From NCBI RefSeq assembly GCF_019655855.1, contig NZ_BPFX01000020.1, positions 49,504 to 113,503 on the forward strand: a stretch of DNA of 64,000 nucleotides, in the 5' to 3' direction. The notes beneath the pieces are model-generated. The model searched no databases, had not been told where the DNA came from, and saw only the letters and a program-made list of their open reading frames with translations. Source of the DNA: Pseudomonas paralcaligenes. GTDB taxonomy: Bacteria > Pseudomonadota > Gammaproteobacteria > Pseudomonadales > Pseudomonadaceae. Of the stretch, positions 21,236 through 29,097 are shown one piece after another; position 1 is the stretch's first letter; every line of letters starts with the position of its first letter. Position numbers and translations under genes: made by a program.

Positions 21236-21442
21236 AGGTTACGACTGTGAAACGAGCGGTCGCTCGGGGCGGCTAGTGTGCCGCAAGGCCGCGTGGCGGG
21301 CAAAATCTCTCGTTCCCGCTGGTGGTGTCATGGGGTGATCATGCGTGACCACGATGTCCAGGCTGCCCGCCTGGAGCCGCATTCCAGGCGTAACCGTCTG
21401 CGGATTTCACGCCTGTGCGCAGTCGCATGGCGAAGCGAATGG
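21236..21442. other. Gap upstream of plsB
   Basis: 207 bases with no credible gene. The leftward plsB promoter must lie here, but no clear -35/-10 pair stands out. The block GCCTGGAGCCGCATTCCAGGC forms a small inverted repeat. This gap marks the left border of the accessory region. Confidence 0.5.
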
Positions 21443-21943
21443 CTACGCCTTGGCTTCAAACGCTTCGTGGTAAGAAACAGTGCCCGTGGGGTGCGGACCC
21501 TTGAACGAAATGGCCTGGAAGTATTCTGGTGGTACGCCGGGCAGTACCAGCCCTGGGGCCACGACGAAACCGAAGCGGGAATAGTAGGCAGGCTCTCCCA
21601 GCACTACGCATCCGGATGCGCCACTGGACTGCAACTGGTCGAGTGCAGCCCGCATGAGTTGGGCGCCGACGCCTGCCCCTTGCCGTTCCGGCTGGACGGA
21701 AATGGGGCCGAGTCCATACCACCCGGCAGTACCGCTTGAAATGGTTACGGGCGATACCGCGACATGTCCAATGACCGCACCATCGTCTTCCGCAACAAAC
21801 GACACGGACAGCGCCCCAGAGTTGCGCAGTTCCCGAACAATGAACTGTTCCGTATGGTCGGTGTGAGCCGCATTTCTGAATGCTGCGGTAGTCACTGTTG
21901 CAATGGCAGAGGCGTCCGAGGGGAGCTCGCTTCGGATTTTCAT
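21443..21943 (-). CDS. GNAT-family N-acetyltransferase
   Basis: 166 residues from ATG 21943 (AGGATC ribosome site). Acetyl-CoA-binding block VQPERQGAGVGAQLM around residues 80-95 and YYSRFGF further on are typical of the YhbS-like subgroup. The substrate is unknown. It lies between plsB and the AT-rich cassette genes and has no attC-like element, so it may be an ordinary insertion rather than a cassette. Confidence 0.88.
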   Translation of the reverse strand: MKIRSELPSDASAIATVTTAAFRNAAHTDHTEQFIVRELRNSGALSVSFVAEDDGAVIGHVAVSPVTISSGTAGWYGLGPISVQPERQGAGVGAQLMRAALDQLQSSGASGCVVLGEPAYYSRFGFVVAPGLVLPGVPPEYFQAISFKGPHPTGTVSYHEAFEAKA

Positions 21944-22105
21944 GGTGCTTGATCCTGGCCAGGCTTGATTAGGCGGTGGGGTGTCTAGGTTATGTACGAA
22001 AAGTGCCTGCGCTCGGCGATGCGTCGTTAAAAATCGGTTCGGAATGCTCATTTACCATTCGTAAACTCGCATGCGAGCCCAGTCCGCTTCCTCACCGTTT
22101 TTTGC

Positions 22106-22621
22106 CTAGCCTAGCCTTCGCTCGACGACTTTTCGTACCAGAGCGGGTGAGTGAGACAGTTGGATCGGGCTGCGCTCGCCGAGGATGCGGTATATGGAAT
22201 ATACAACGGCGTATTTAAGCTCGGCCTCTGAAAGCCCGTCCAGATCGTTATTTTTCACCTTGCTTAACGAGGTCGGGGGGAGATGTACCTCTGCTAGATT
22301 TCTGGCGAAACTGGCAAGCTTGTACTCTTCGGCGCCGCCGATATCTGGTGTAACTGCTAGAGGAACTCCCAAGAGGGTACGCGCATAAAAGGAGGGGGAC
22401 ATTTCCCGTGATGTGGCTAGGTCGCCCTTGATTCCGAAGTAAAATCGATCACCCTCTGCATCCTCTAGCTCAATGGTTAGAGACCCGCCGTCAGTGAAGA
22501 CAAGGGCATCTATCGAGCTCAATGGAAAGGCAAGGCTAGGTAGGGCGTGCGCATAAAGATATAGACCCACCATGCCTGCTGGGATGGCGATTAGCGGGAG
22601 TGCTAGCCAGCTTGGTTTCAT
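22106..22621 (-). CDS. Membrane-anchored hypothetical protein
   Basis: 171 residues from ATG 22621 (AGAGGC ribosome site); a longer frame to 22663 would put a charged stretch before the helix and is less likely. One N-terminal helix (WLALPLIAIPAGMVGLYLY), then a soluble domain containing IDALVFTDGGSLTIELEDAEGD. The family is not recognised. AT-richer than the core genome. Confidence 0.65.
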   Translation of the reverse strand: MKPSWLALPLIAIPAGMVGLYLYAHALPSLAFPLSSIDALVFTDGGSLTIELEDAEGDRFYFGIKGDLATSREMSPSFYARTLLGVPLAVTPDIGGAEEYKLASFARNLAEVHLPPTSLSKVKNNDLDGLSEAELKYAVVYSIYRILGERSPIQLSHSPALVRKVVERRLG

Positions 22622-22674
22622 GCGTTGCCTCTGACGTTCGTTTTCAGGTCCCTTCGAAGGCATCGAGTTAGATG

Positions 22675-23199
22675 CTAGGGGGACGATTTCTTGAGAGATA
22701 TTTTCCCAAAGGTCATGAAGACGATAGGGCCGCCAGCATCGGCGCGATAACCTCCATTTGCTTCTGCAAGACGATTGGCGATGGCAACAAACTCCCAGGC
22801 TTCGTTCTCCGTAACCTTTATAACTCTAGTCGTGAGCTTTGGAATTCCTTGCTTTTCTCCAAAGGCCTTTATGAGTTTTGCATGCTCCTGAAGGGGAGGG
22901 CTAACGGATGGGTGATCCCAGCCCCACATAAAACTGCTATCTGCTGGGTTGTAGGTGCCGATGATCTGAACTGGGGCTGAAGCCGTTTTCCCGTCAGGAA
23001 GTATCCACCAGATGAGACCGGTATCTTGATCTACATTCCAGCGCGCAGAGCTACCTATACCCCATATTTCTTGATGGGCTTCCGTTTGTATTCTTAAACC
23101 TTCCATCGAGGAAGCGGTGTAAGTGTTCAGGTCGAATTTCTCTTCTGCATGACCCATTGCCATAAAAAACAAAAAGAATGAAGTGATAAAGGATCTCAT
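22675..23199 (-). CDS. Secreted DUF6882-like protein
   Basis: 174 residues with a signal peptide (MRSFITSFFLFFMAMGHA). The motif run TGLIWWILPDGKTASAPVQ, IIGTYNP and FMWGWDHPSV resembles the DUF6882 family, which is common in accessory and interbacterial-conflict neighbourhoods; that family link is from memory. The function is unknown. It follows the membrane gene at 23215 by 15 bases, suggesting co-transcription. Confidence 0.7.
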   Translation of the reverse strand: MRSFITSFFLFFMAMGHAEEKFDLNTYTASSMEGLRIQTEAHQEIWGIGSSARWNVDQDTGLIWWILPDGKTASAPVQIIGTYNPADSSFMWGWDHPSVSPPLQEHAKLIKAFGEKQGIPKLTTRVIKVTENEAWEFVAIANRLAEANGGYRADAGGPIVFMTFGKISLKKSSP

Positions 23200-23214
23200 G
23201 ATGTTGTCAGGCTC

Positions 23215-23625
23215 CTAGTTGTTAGATTGCTGATGGTTCACCGAAACCATGAATTCTGGGTTCGGGCCAAGCAGATGCTGCTTGGCGGCTGACGCAGCAT
23301 ACAGGGTAGTGGCCAGCAGCAAGGTGCCGCCGAGTAACGACAGCGCGAACCAGAAAGCCATGAACAGCGGTATGTCCGCGAGGTTTGGATACCGCAATAC
23401 TACAAGCCATAGTACGCAGAAGGCCAAGAGAGCTCGGCTGAACCACTTGAGTGTGTAGATCGCTCGGCGAAGCATGAATTTGCTCAGGTGCTCACCCTGG
23501 GTTGGATAGGGGCCATGCCAGTCAAGTGCTGCACGTGAAACTAAATTGTTCGGAAAGCGACGTATGAGCCAAATGGTGCTCGACAGTACCGCTACAAAGA
23601 TGGCCAGCTTTAAGTAAAAGGTCAT
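23215..23625 (-). CDS. Small integral membrane protein, unknown
   Basis: 136 residues with an N-terminal helix (FYLKLAIFVAVLSSTIWLI), then two central helices (ALLAFCVLWLVVLRY and LFMAFWFALSLLGGTLLLA). The N-terminal linker is polar. No family is recognised. It lies directly upstream of the DUF6882-like gene. Confidence 0.65.
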   Translation of the reverse strand: MTFYLKLAIFVAVLSSTIWLIRRFPNNLVSRAALDWHGPYPTQGEHLSKFMLRRAIYTLKWFSRALLAFCVLWLVVLRYPNLADIPLFMAFWFALSLLGGTLLLATTLYAASAAKQHLLGPNPEFMVSVNHQQSNN

Positions 23626-23665
23626 ACAGAATTCTAATTTTTATCAGGTGGTCTTGAAAGTTCTT

Positions 23666-24049
23666 CTATATGAATGCCTTGATATATGGAGTGAAAATGA
23701 TTGACCCAATGATTGCAGCTCCTGCGGCACTAAGCAGTACAGCTCCTGCAGCGACATCTTTGGATTTTTTGACCAAAGGATGAAACTCGGGGGAGGCTAC
23801 GTCACACAGAAATTCGAAAGCTGTATTCAAAGCCTCGGACACCCAGACGGCCATGATGGATAGAATCAAAAGGCACCACTCTAGTGTGTTTATCTGAAGG
23901 AGAAATGCGATGAAGCTGATAGCCATGGCCGCAAGAAGGTGAATCCACGCATTGTGCTGGCTTTTGAGCATTTCTGCGATGCCATTTGCAGCGTGCTGAA
24001 TGCTTCTGATTCTTCCCGTGAATGTAAAGGTTTCAGTATTGTTATTCAT
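23666..24049 (-). CDS. Diacylglycerol kinase-like (DgkA family) membrane protein
   Basis: 127 residues from the ATG at 24049; a longer frame to 24076 would begin inside a degenerate attC. Three membrane helices and the family core EALNTAFEFLCD followed by KKSKDVAAGAVLL are seen, so the active-site Glu/Asn and Asp/Lys pattern is kept. Substrate could be diacylglycerol or undecaprenol. Its composition is AT-rich and it is flanked by accessory genes, so it is an extra copy acquired horizontally rather than the housekeeping gene. Confidence 0.85.
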   Translation of the reverse strand: MNNNTETFTFTGRIRSIQHAANGIAEMLKSQHNAWIHLLAAMAISFIAFLLQINTLEWCLLILSIMAVWVSEALNTAFEFLCDVASPEFHPLVKKSKDVAAGAVLLSAAGAAIIGSIIFTPYIKAFI

Positions 24050-24074
24050 GAGGTACCACATAAGGATTATGTTC

Positions 24075-24128
24075 AAGGACAGGCTTTAGCCAGCCCCGAC
24101 GAAAAATTATCGACAGTTGAACATGTCA
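24075..24128 (-). repeat. Degenerate attC-like element
   Basis: The gap between the DgkA-like gene and the next gene contains ACAGGCTTTAGCCAGCCC, the central-stem block of the better attC sites here, but the outer cores are poor. It is probably a decayed recombination site. Confidence 0.4.
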
Positions 24129-24389
24129 TTGAGGGGGCTCGAGCCAATTAATGGGCCATCCTTCTTTTGCAGCTAACTCCACCAGCCAGTGGATCAGTTG
24201 GAGCGGTATGCCATTTTTGTAAACGTTGAAGATGGCTTTGCCATGTTCATCGTAGAAGAAAACCTCTGCTAGCACCTCAACGATTTCATCTGTTCTATCG
24301 GAGAGTTCAAGGTATATGCCATCTCTTTGCACGTCGCTTCCGAAGATGATTTCATATCTTCTACCCTCGAATGTCCTGATGCTGCTCAT
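24126..24389 (-). CDS. Cassette-type hypothetical protein
   Basis: 87 residues from ATG 24389 (GGGATCTC upstream). Acidic, soluble, with a probable two-sheet fold; the phrase VFFYDEHGKAIFNVYKNGI and a C-terminal IHWLVELAAKEGWPI stand out. No family is recognised. Bounded on the right by a good attC. Confidence 0.6.
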   Translation of the reverse strand: MSSIRTFEGRRYEIIFGSDVQRDGIYLELSDRTDEIVEVLAEVFFYDEHGKAIFNVYKNGIPLQLIHWLVELAAKEGWPINWLEPPQ

Positions 24390-24399
24390 TTTTGAGATC

Positions 24400-24466
24400 C
24401 CTGACGTTTGACATGAGAGATGGCGACCAGCTTGCCGGGAGATGCCATCTTGATGAAGGGTTAGGC
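24400..24466 (-). repeat. attC site
   Basis: Right core GTTAGGC at 24460-24466, overlapping the TAA stop of the gene to its right; inner arms AGATGGCGACC and GGAGATGCCATCT; left core reads CCTGACG instead of RYYYAAC. Its stem sequence differs from the other sites. Confidence 0.7.
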
Positions 24467-24982
24467 ATCACCGCGACCATCACTGCCCCACTGAGCTACT
24501 GCTTCCACTGGGTTTGGGAGCCTGCCCTCTAGCTCACTCTTGATCCACTCGGGATCAATGTAATTGAACTTTGACTCAATGACCCAAGCCAGAAACTCCT
24601 CTGGTCCTCCGTTCAGATATGGAGGCGGCGATACCGGCATGAACACCGTGGGTAGATTTTCCTGCATGGATATGTAGTTCAGAATGAAGCCTAGTTCCTG
24701 AATCACCTGCCATGCAAGGGAGTTTGAAATGTCTATCTCGAGCTTTACCCACCAAAATGCATCAGGAGTTGAGTGTGATGATATGACTTTTACTGCGGGG
24801 ATCCGGTTGAGAAATTCAACAAGCTTAGGAAGGCCATTTGAGACTATCGCAGGTTTGATGTACTCGATCGATGGAGTAGAGGCCTCTAGCTTTCTCACGA
24901 TGTGAGCGTGCAGAGTGCGATTGGCGTCGGATGCTTCTCGCTCTAGTGCCTTGCGAAGCTTCGATGGGAGTTCAAGTTCCAT
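24461..24982 (-). CDS. Cassette protein with ribbon-helix-helix-like N-terminus
   Basis: 173 residues. The first 35 (MELELPSKLRKALEREASD..., then HAHIVRKLEAS) look like an Arc/MetJ-type ribbon-helix-helix DNA-binding fold: a beta strand then two helices. The remaining 135 residues are an unrecognised domain rich in Trp, Pro and aromatics. Stop codon TAA lies inside the attC core, as in mobile cassettes. Function is unknown; it could be an autoregulated antitoxin-like protein, but no toxin partner is adjacent. Confidence 0.65.
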   Translation of the reverse strand: MELELPSKLRKALEREASDANRTLHAHIVRKLEASTPSIEYIKPAIVSNGLPKLVEFLNRIPAVKVISSHSTPDAFWWVKLEIDISNSLAWQVIQELGFILNYISMQENLPTVFMPVSPPPYLNGGPEEFLAWVIESKFNYIDPEWIKSELEGRLPNPVEAVAQWGSDGRGDA

Positions 24983-24987
24983 TTAAT

Positions 24988-25061
24988 GCCTAGTGTTTGG
25001 TAAAGGGCGGAGTGTAGTCGGTCCGCTTGAGTGGGTGAACGGCTTTAGTCTATTGTTGGGT
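24988..25061 (-). repeat. attC site
   Basis: Left core GCCTAGT (24988-24994), right core GTTGGGT (25055-25061), with TGTTTGGTAAAGGGCGG on the left arm; 74 bases. It closes the cassette to its right. Confidence 0.75.
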
Positions 25062-25293
25062 TGTTGTAATTAATATTTATTGTAATATCAGGTCTTGGCA
25101 TTTTTATGAGTCTCTCTAGCGTTTGGAGGAGCTAAAAATAGCTGATGATCCGTAGATGATTGGGTGTCCTCAGTAGAGATTTTATATATTCCTTGCGTCA
25201 CTAGCGGCCCGGAGTGAAAATGAGTGGATTGGCAGTGTGATAGTGATTCGCCGCGAAAGAGTTGCACCTGGCGGCAACTGAGCGCGCATGCCA
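25062..25293. other. Non-coding stretch downstream of the Sel1-repeat cassette gene
   Basis: 232 bases between an attC and the Sel1 gene stop. A 68-codon leftward frame exists but has no ribosome site and low-complexity composition. One hairpin, GTTGC-acctGGCG-GCAAC near 25261, could end the Sel1 transcript. Confidence 0.4.
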
Positions 25294-26037
25294 CTATTGC
25301 CGCTCAAAGCCGTTTTCTGTCAGCCAGTTGACGGCCCCTTCATGTCCTGCGGCTGCCCTGCGCATTAAGGTCAAAGTCTTCTCGGGATCTTTGGGAACGC
25401 CCAAACCCATTTCATACATCAGGCCAAGGTCAAAGAGCGCTTGATAGTTTTCCTGCTCAGCCGCTTTTCCGATCCAGATGGCGGCCTGCTCATGGCTTTT
25501 CTCAACACCCCGGCCGTCTTGGTACATGAGTCCAAGCATGTTCTGTGCTGTTGCGTCTCCTTGTTCAGCAGCTTTGCGGTACCACAGGGCGGCCTGTTCG
25601 TGGTCTCGTGCAACGACTTTGCCGTTTTCGTACATGACACCGAGATAGTATTGCGAAGAGGCATCCCCTTGTTCTGCAGCCTTGCGATACCAGATGAAGG
25701 CTACGGCCAGATATCTGGAGATGCCTTCCGCGTCCCCATATGATTCATATGCGTGAGCCAGCCGTCTTTGAGCGTCGACATGCCCCAAATTGGCAGCCTT
25801 GCAGTACCACGCGTAAGCCTGCGTTTTATCTTGGGCGACACCATGACCATCCTTATAAAGGATGCCAAGGTGGTATTGGGCCTCGGCGTGCCCCTGCTCA
25901 GCAGCGATTCGGAGTTGGTCGATATCGGTAGCCATAGGATCCCCTTTTTGTGCCAAAACAGGGGCGCAGATACAAACGGCGAAACTGAAAACGAGGGCTA
26001 TAGAATATGAGGGATGGGAACGGTAGAGAGAAAGCAT
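25294..26037 (-). CDS. Secreted Sel1-like tetratricopeptide repeat protein
   Basis: 247 residues. A signal peptide (SIALVFSFAVCICAPVLAQ) is followed by about five Sel1 repeats of about 36 residues with the usual AEQGHAEAQYHLGILYKDG pattern. Such proteins are helical scaffolds, often periplasmic. The nearly equal repeats leave no catalytic domain. Cassette gene, followed by an attC on its upstream (right) side. ATG 26037 is the likely start. Confidence 0.85.
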   Translation of the reverse strand: MLSLYRSHPSYSIALVFSFAVCICAPVLAQKGDPMATDIDQLRIAAEQGHAEAQYHLGILYKDGHGVAQDKTQAYAWYCKAANLGHVDAQRRLAHAYESYGDAEGISRYLAVAFIWYRKAAEQGDASSQYYLGVMYENGKVVARDHEQAALWYRKAAEQGDATAQNMLGLMYQDGRGVEKSHEQAAIWIGKAAEQENYQALFDLGLMYEMGLGVPKDPEKTLTLMRRAAAGHEGAVNWLTENGFERQ

Positions 26038-26048
26038 GATTGTCTAAT

Positions 26049-26136
26049 GCCTAATGATTAAGCTAATGGGCTGTAAAAAGCATAGCTTTTTTCTGTCTAG
26101 CGAACGTAGTGAGCGATGTTTAGTGCATTGTTAGAG
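26049..26136 (-). repeat. attC site
   Basis: Left core GCCTAAT (26049-26055) then GATTAAGCTAATGGG; right core GTTAGAG (26130-26136) overlapping the stop of the gene to the right; 88 bases. Same subtype as the site at 31467. Confidence 0.85.
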
Positions 26137-26394
26137 TTCTCCAACGATGCCGCCCCAGCTCTTGTATAGAGTTTCATTTGAGAGCACCCATTTTTTGAAA
26201 TGCATGATGGCCTCGGAGTGTGAGGTGAAAGAAGCTAGGTCAAATTTACAGCCGTGCTCGAAGTAGAAGCATTCAACTTCATTGCCGTAATTGAGAATGC
26301 AGAAGCAGCAGTCTTGGGGTATCGCATTGATGCGAATTTGCCCCATGCGGATGCCTGCAGATTTAAGTTCGTTGGCTAGGTTTGTGAATAGCAT
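26131..26394 (-). CDS. Cassette-encoded hypothetical protein
   Basis: 87 residues, ATG 26394 with AAGGATTT upstream. It contains QDCCFCILNYGNEVECFYFEHG, a Cys-rich beta-strand run, and ends in a Trp-rich helix. The TAA stop is within the attC core. No family is recognised. Confidence 0.6.
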   Translation of the reverse strand: MLFTNLANELKSAGIRMGQIRINAIPQDCCFCILNYGNEVECFYFEHGCKFDLASFTSHSEAIMHFKKWVLSNETLYKSWGGIVGEL

Positions 26395-26400
26395 GGAAAT

Positions 26401-26470
26401 CCTTAACGTGCAGGCAAGAGCGCAGCCTTTGGCTGTCCAGTGAGCGTCAAATCGAGCGCACTATGTTTCT
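26401..26470 (-). repeat. Degenerate attC site
   Basis: Left core CCTTAAC (26401-26407), central GCGCAGCCTTTGGCTGTCC stem, then TGAGCGTCAAATCGAGCGCAC and a decayed right core. The gene to its right reads through it to stop at 26403. Confidence 0.6.
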
Positions 26471-26723
26471 TCGCTACGAGGAGACCAAGGCTTGATCTGG
26501 TGGCCCAGTTGGGACTCAATGCTCCAGTTTTCAGGCCTGAAACCAGGCTTGAATAATTTGAAACCGGATGAAGCCCAGCTTTGATAATAGAGCCATGGCC
26601 ATGCTCACAGTCGCAGTATGGGCAAATATCAAAGCAGTGGCTGAACTCTGCCGTACTCTCGTAGCCATATTGGGGCGGGCCGAACCCGCAAATTAGGCAA
26701 TGCTCTGTAGGCACTTCAAGCAT
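26403..26723 (-). CDS. Cys-rich (probably zinc-binding) cassette protein
   Basis: 106 residues. The core CLICGFGPPQYGYESTAEF followed by FDICPYCDCEHGHGS holds two CxxC-type pairs like those in a frequent class of small conflict-island proteins. The last 20 or so residues are encoded by attC sequence, so the original stop was probably lost. Function is unknown. Confidence 0.6.
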   Translation of the reverse strand: MLEVPTEHCLICGFGPPQYGYESTAEFSHCFDICPYCDCEHGHGSIIKAGLHPVSNYSSLVSGLKTGALSPNWATRSSLGLLVAKKHSALDLTLTGQPKAALLPAR

Positions 26724-26786
26724 CCTTGCTGGAGGCTTTAGCCCGTCCCAGTGAGCGAGGCAAGCGATTTGGACTATTTGCTAAAT
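26720..26786 (-). repeat. attC site with decayed left core
   Basis: GGCTTTAGCCCGTCCCAGTGAGCGA is the shared central and right-arm sequence; right core GCTAAAT (26780-26786) departs from GTTRRRY at one base. Left core not recognisable. Confidence 0.65.
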
Positions 26787-27499
26787 CGTTGCTTGCCATA
26801 GTACACGGCGGACCAAAAATTGAATCTCTTTCCCTTCGATGCGCACCAGTGTGGAAACGAATCATCTATTTCTAGGCTGGAGTATTCCTCCCAGCAGGCC
26901 AGAAGATTATTGTAATATTCCAGTTCATTTTGCATCTCAAGCTTCAAATCTCGCGAGCTCAATGTTGCGATAAGATGTTTGGCCTTCTCTAGGGACGACT
27001 TGGCATCACTAATATCTCCCAGGAATATAGACTCAGACAAATGATGGGTTTGATAGTCGATGCCACATAGTTGGGCATGAGCTATCCGGCTGATACAAAC
27101 CTCGTCTTTGGGGTCGAGCGCAAGTGCGTGCTCATAGGCAGTTATGTCTCCAGTCACATAGCCCAGCCATTTGTACGGGATTGGGTTATTGGATTCATCT
27201 GCTGCCCATCTATCCAGTACTTCTTTCAAGAATTTCATCAGTGGGTGAGCAAAGAGCTGATGTACCTCTCCGTGCGAAAAGCCTAGCGCAGACAACTCCT
27301 TCGCTATGGCTCTCTGCTCTTTCAATGGTCGCTTCTTCGCGTCTGCAACAAACTCCTTGATTGAGGAAGCAGCGAGCTTTTTAAGTCCTTGCTCTTTCTG
27401 AAGGCAGTACTTGCCGAAAAGCTCATAGCCTTTTATCGAGGCGTATTTCTCCCCAATGGATCTCAAGCCTTCAAAGTTATCTCGGTTCCAGTAGTGCAT
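26774..27499 (-). CDS. Cassette-encoded helical protein of unknown function
   Basis: 241 residues, largely helical, with TPR-like spacing in the middle (GDITAYEHALALDPKDEVCISR). N-terminus MHYWNRDNFEGL. No catalytic motif is recognised. ATG 27499; its TAG stop lies just before the attC core at 26780. Among the larger cassettes here. Confidence 0.65.
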   Translation of the reverse strand: MHYWNRDNFEGLRSIGEKYASIKGYELFGKYCLQKEQGLKKLAASSIKEFVADAKKRPLKEQRAIAKELSALGFSHGEVHQLFAHPLMKFLKEVLDRWAADESNNPIPYKWLGYVTGDITAYEHALALDPKDEVCISRIAHAQLCGIDYQTHHLSESIFLGDISDAKSSLEKAKHLIATLSSRDLKLEMQNELEYYNNLLACWEEYSSLEIDDSFPHWCASKGKRFNFWSAVYYGKQRFSK

Positions 27500-27505
27500 G
27501 ATTTG

Positions 27506-27568
27506 GGCTAATGCTTTGGTTCAGGGGGGCGTAGTGACGCGGAGCGTCCCCGGGGCCGATTGTTGGGT
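27506..27568 (-). repeat. attC site, short form
   Basis: Left core GGCTAAT (27506-27512), right core GTTGGGT (27562-27568); 63 bases, with a GGGGGGC/GCGTCCCC central stem. Confidence 0.7.
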
Positions 27569-27676
27569 TGCTAGATGGACTGATCGCTAACTTCTTTCAC
27601 GATATAACGCTTGATTGAAGTAGTTGATGTGATTTGCATTGGCTGCAAACAATAGGCGGCCGATCACTGCGATATC

Positions 27677-28588
27677 TCACCTCGCGGCCTGCAACTCGCG
27701 TGCAGACTTTGCCAATTCGATCAGTGCAGTCTTTTCCGCTTCGCCAGGCTCGACGCCGGCGGCCCAGGTGAGTTGGATGACAAGGCCGTTCTCGACGAAG
27801 CTGGTTTCGGCGCGCGGATTGCCACTCTTGCAGGTAAACGACAGTTTCGCTTCCTTGTCCAGTTCCGGTACGTCGCGGGTCTGGCAATCTCCGGCGCGCA
27901 GTACATCGGGTGAGAGGCTGCCGCGCGCCTCCATCGCAGAAAGCAGTAATACACGGGATTGCTTGTCTAGCGCCATGCAACTGTTCTCACCATGTACTTG
28001 CACCTCGTATGGCGTGCCGCCGAACAGCTTCTTCAGGCTGCTTTCGTCGAACCAGGGGCAGGTGGCTGCCTTGCGCTGCATGTCCGCGTCGTTTGCACCG
28101 CGCAGCGCGAACTGGCCGAGTCTCGAGGCGGCCTACACGTCGGCTTCTGTCACCGCACGTTGCAGGCTCAGCATGACGGTGGTGACCATGCGGTCCTTCT
28201 GCGCGGTGATCGAGGTGGTGCGCGAGCCTTGCGCGCCACCGCCCTTCGGTTCGTAGCGGAACGCACGATCACCCAAGGTTTTGACGTCCTTCATAGCATA
28301 TTCGCCGGCCAGTCCCTGCCGCATACCTTCATACACATCATTGGCATCGGCCCTGGACGATTTGAACTGTTGCATGAAGCTGATCGAATTTGGTGGCGAG
28401 CGCTTGTCGGACATAAAGGTGCAGTGGCCGACCGCACCACCGACCATCGTGTGCCAGGGCGCGAACTCGGCGAAGGCCTCATCAACCTCGGACGTCGGAA
28501 GAAAGCCGCAGTCCTCGGCGGCGTGTGCGGTGGTGGTGGCAATGATGAGGATCAGCGGAAGCAGCGGGCGAAAGGGGAAGCAGTACAT
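27677..28588 (-). pseudogene. Secreted two-domain hypothetical protein broken by an in-frame TAG
   Basis: One frame of about 303 codons is interrupted by a single TAG at 28133-28135. Upstream of it: signal peptide (PFRPLLPLILIIATTTAHA) and a domain beginning CGFLPTSEVDEAF; downstream, after 17 more sense codons, the first ATG and a domain beginning CPWFDESSLKKLF. The two domains look like a tandem duplication, each with an early Cys, an acidic strand and a second Cys (GHCTFM, NSCMAL). GC-richer than the cassettes on either side. Could still give a 151-residue truncated secreted protein. Confidence 0.7.
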
Positions 28589-29001
28589 GGAAGGGTTCCT
28601 GCAAAAATGATGGAAAGTCTTCTGGAATGGATCAGGACATGGATTCGAGGTCGTGCATGCCCATGGAGTCCTGGATCATCCCTAGCTGGATAGCCTTGGC
28701 GCAAGGCCCGTAGCGCACCCGGAGCGCTTACCCGGTTGGCTGAGAGCCTGCTGGCCGGGTGCGAAGGATGTCGCGGCCGTACCGATGAAAGATCGAGACC
28801 AGCCAGAGCGGTTAGTCGCATGGCCCCGGCATGTGTGCCGAACAAGGCCGATTGGGTGGTCTGTTCCGCCCTTAATAATTTGTCGTGATGCCGGCAGTCC
28901 AGAGCCGGTCACGCCCGGATGTGAGGGCAACATACGTGCATGATCAGCGGCTGCTGTCTGCATAAAACAGTTGGGTGGGAAGTACCTTGGAGTTGTTAGG
29001 C
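28589..29001. other. GC-rich non-coding block ending in an attC-type core
   Basis: About 400 bases upstream of the broken gene. No frame has a ribosome site and normal codon use. The block has paired GC arms (GCACCCGGAGCGCTTACCCGG against CCGGGTGCG; GGCGCAAGGCCC) and ends in GTTAGGC at 28995-29001. It could be the leader of the broken gene, an insertion-sequence remnant, or a non-coding cassette; nothing decides between these. Confidence 0.4.
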
Positions 29002-29034
29002 GGCATCCGCAGGTACGCCATCACTGTCGATCTG

Positions 29035-29097
29035 TACCTCGAGCTACAATGCTGCCAAGTGAGCGTAGCGAACGGTTTGAACACAATTTTTATCTAT
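29035..29097 (-). repeat. Half-preserved attC site
   Basis: AAGTGAGCGTAGCGAACGGTTTGAACACAATT matches the right arm of the better attC sites, but the right core is decayed (TTTTATC) and the left core unclear. Confidence 0.55.

Noticed and set aside
25088..25294. A 68-codon frame in the gap left of the Sel1 gene
   Set aside because: No ribosome site, starts inside the Sel1 stop region, composition not protein-like.
28552..28963. Two overlapping short frames in the GC-rich block
   Set aside because: Pro/Arg/Ser-rich, no start signals, overlap each other in different frames; treated as non-coding.
28589..29001. Group II intron or complete insertion sequence
   Set aside because: No reverse transcriptase or transposase frame and no recognisable intron domain V; kept only as a possibility for a remnant.
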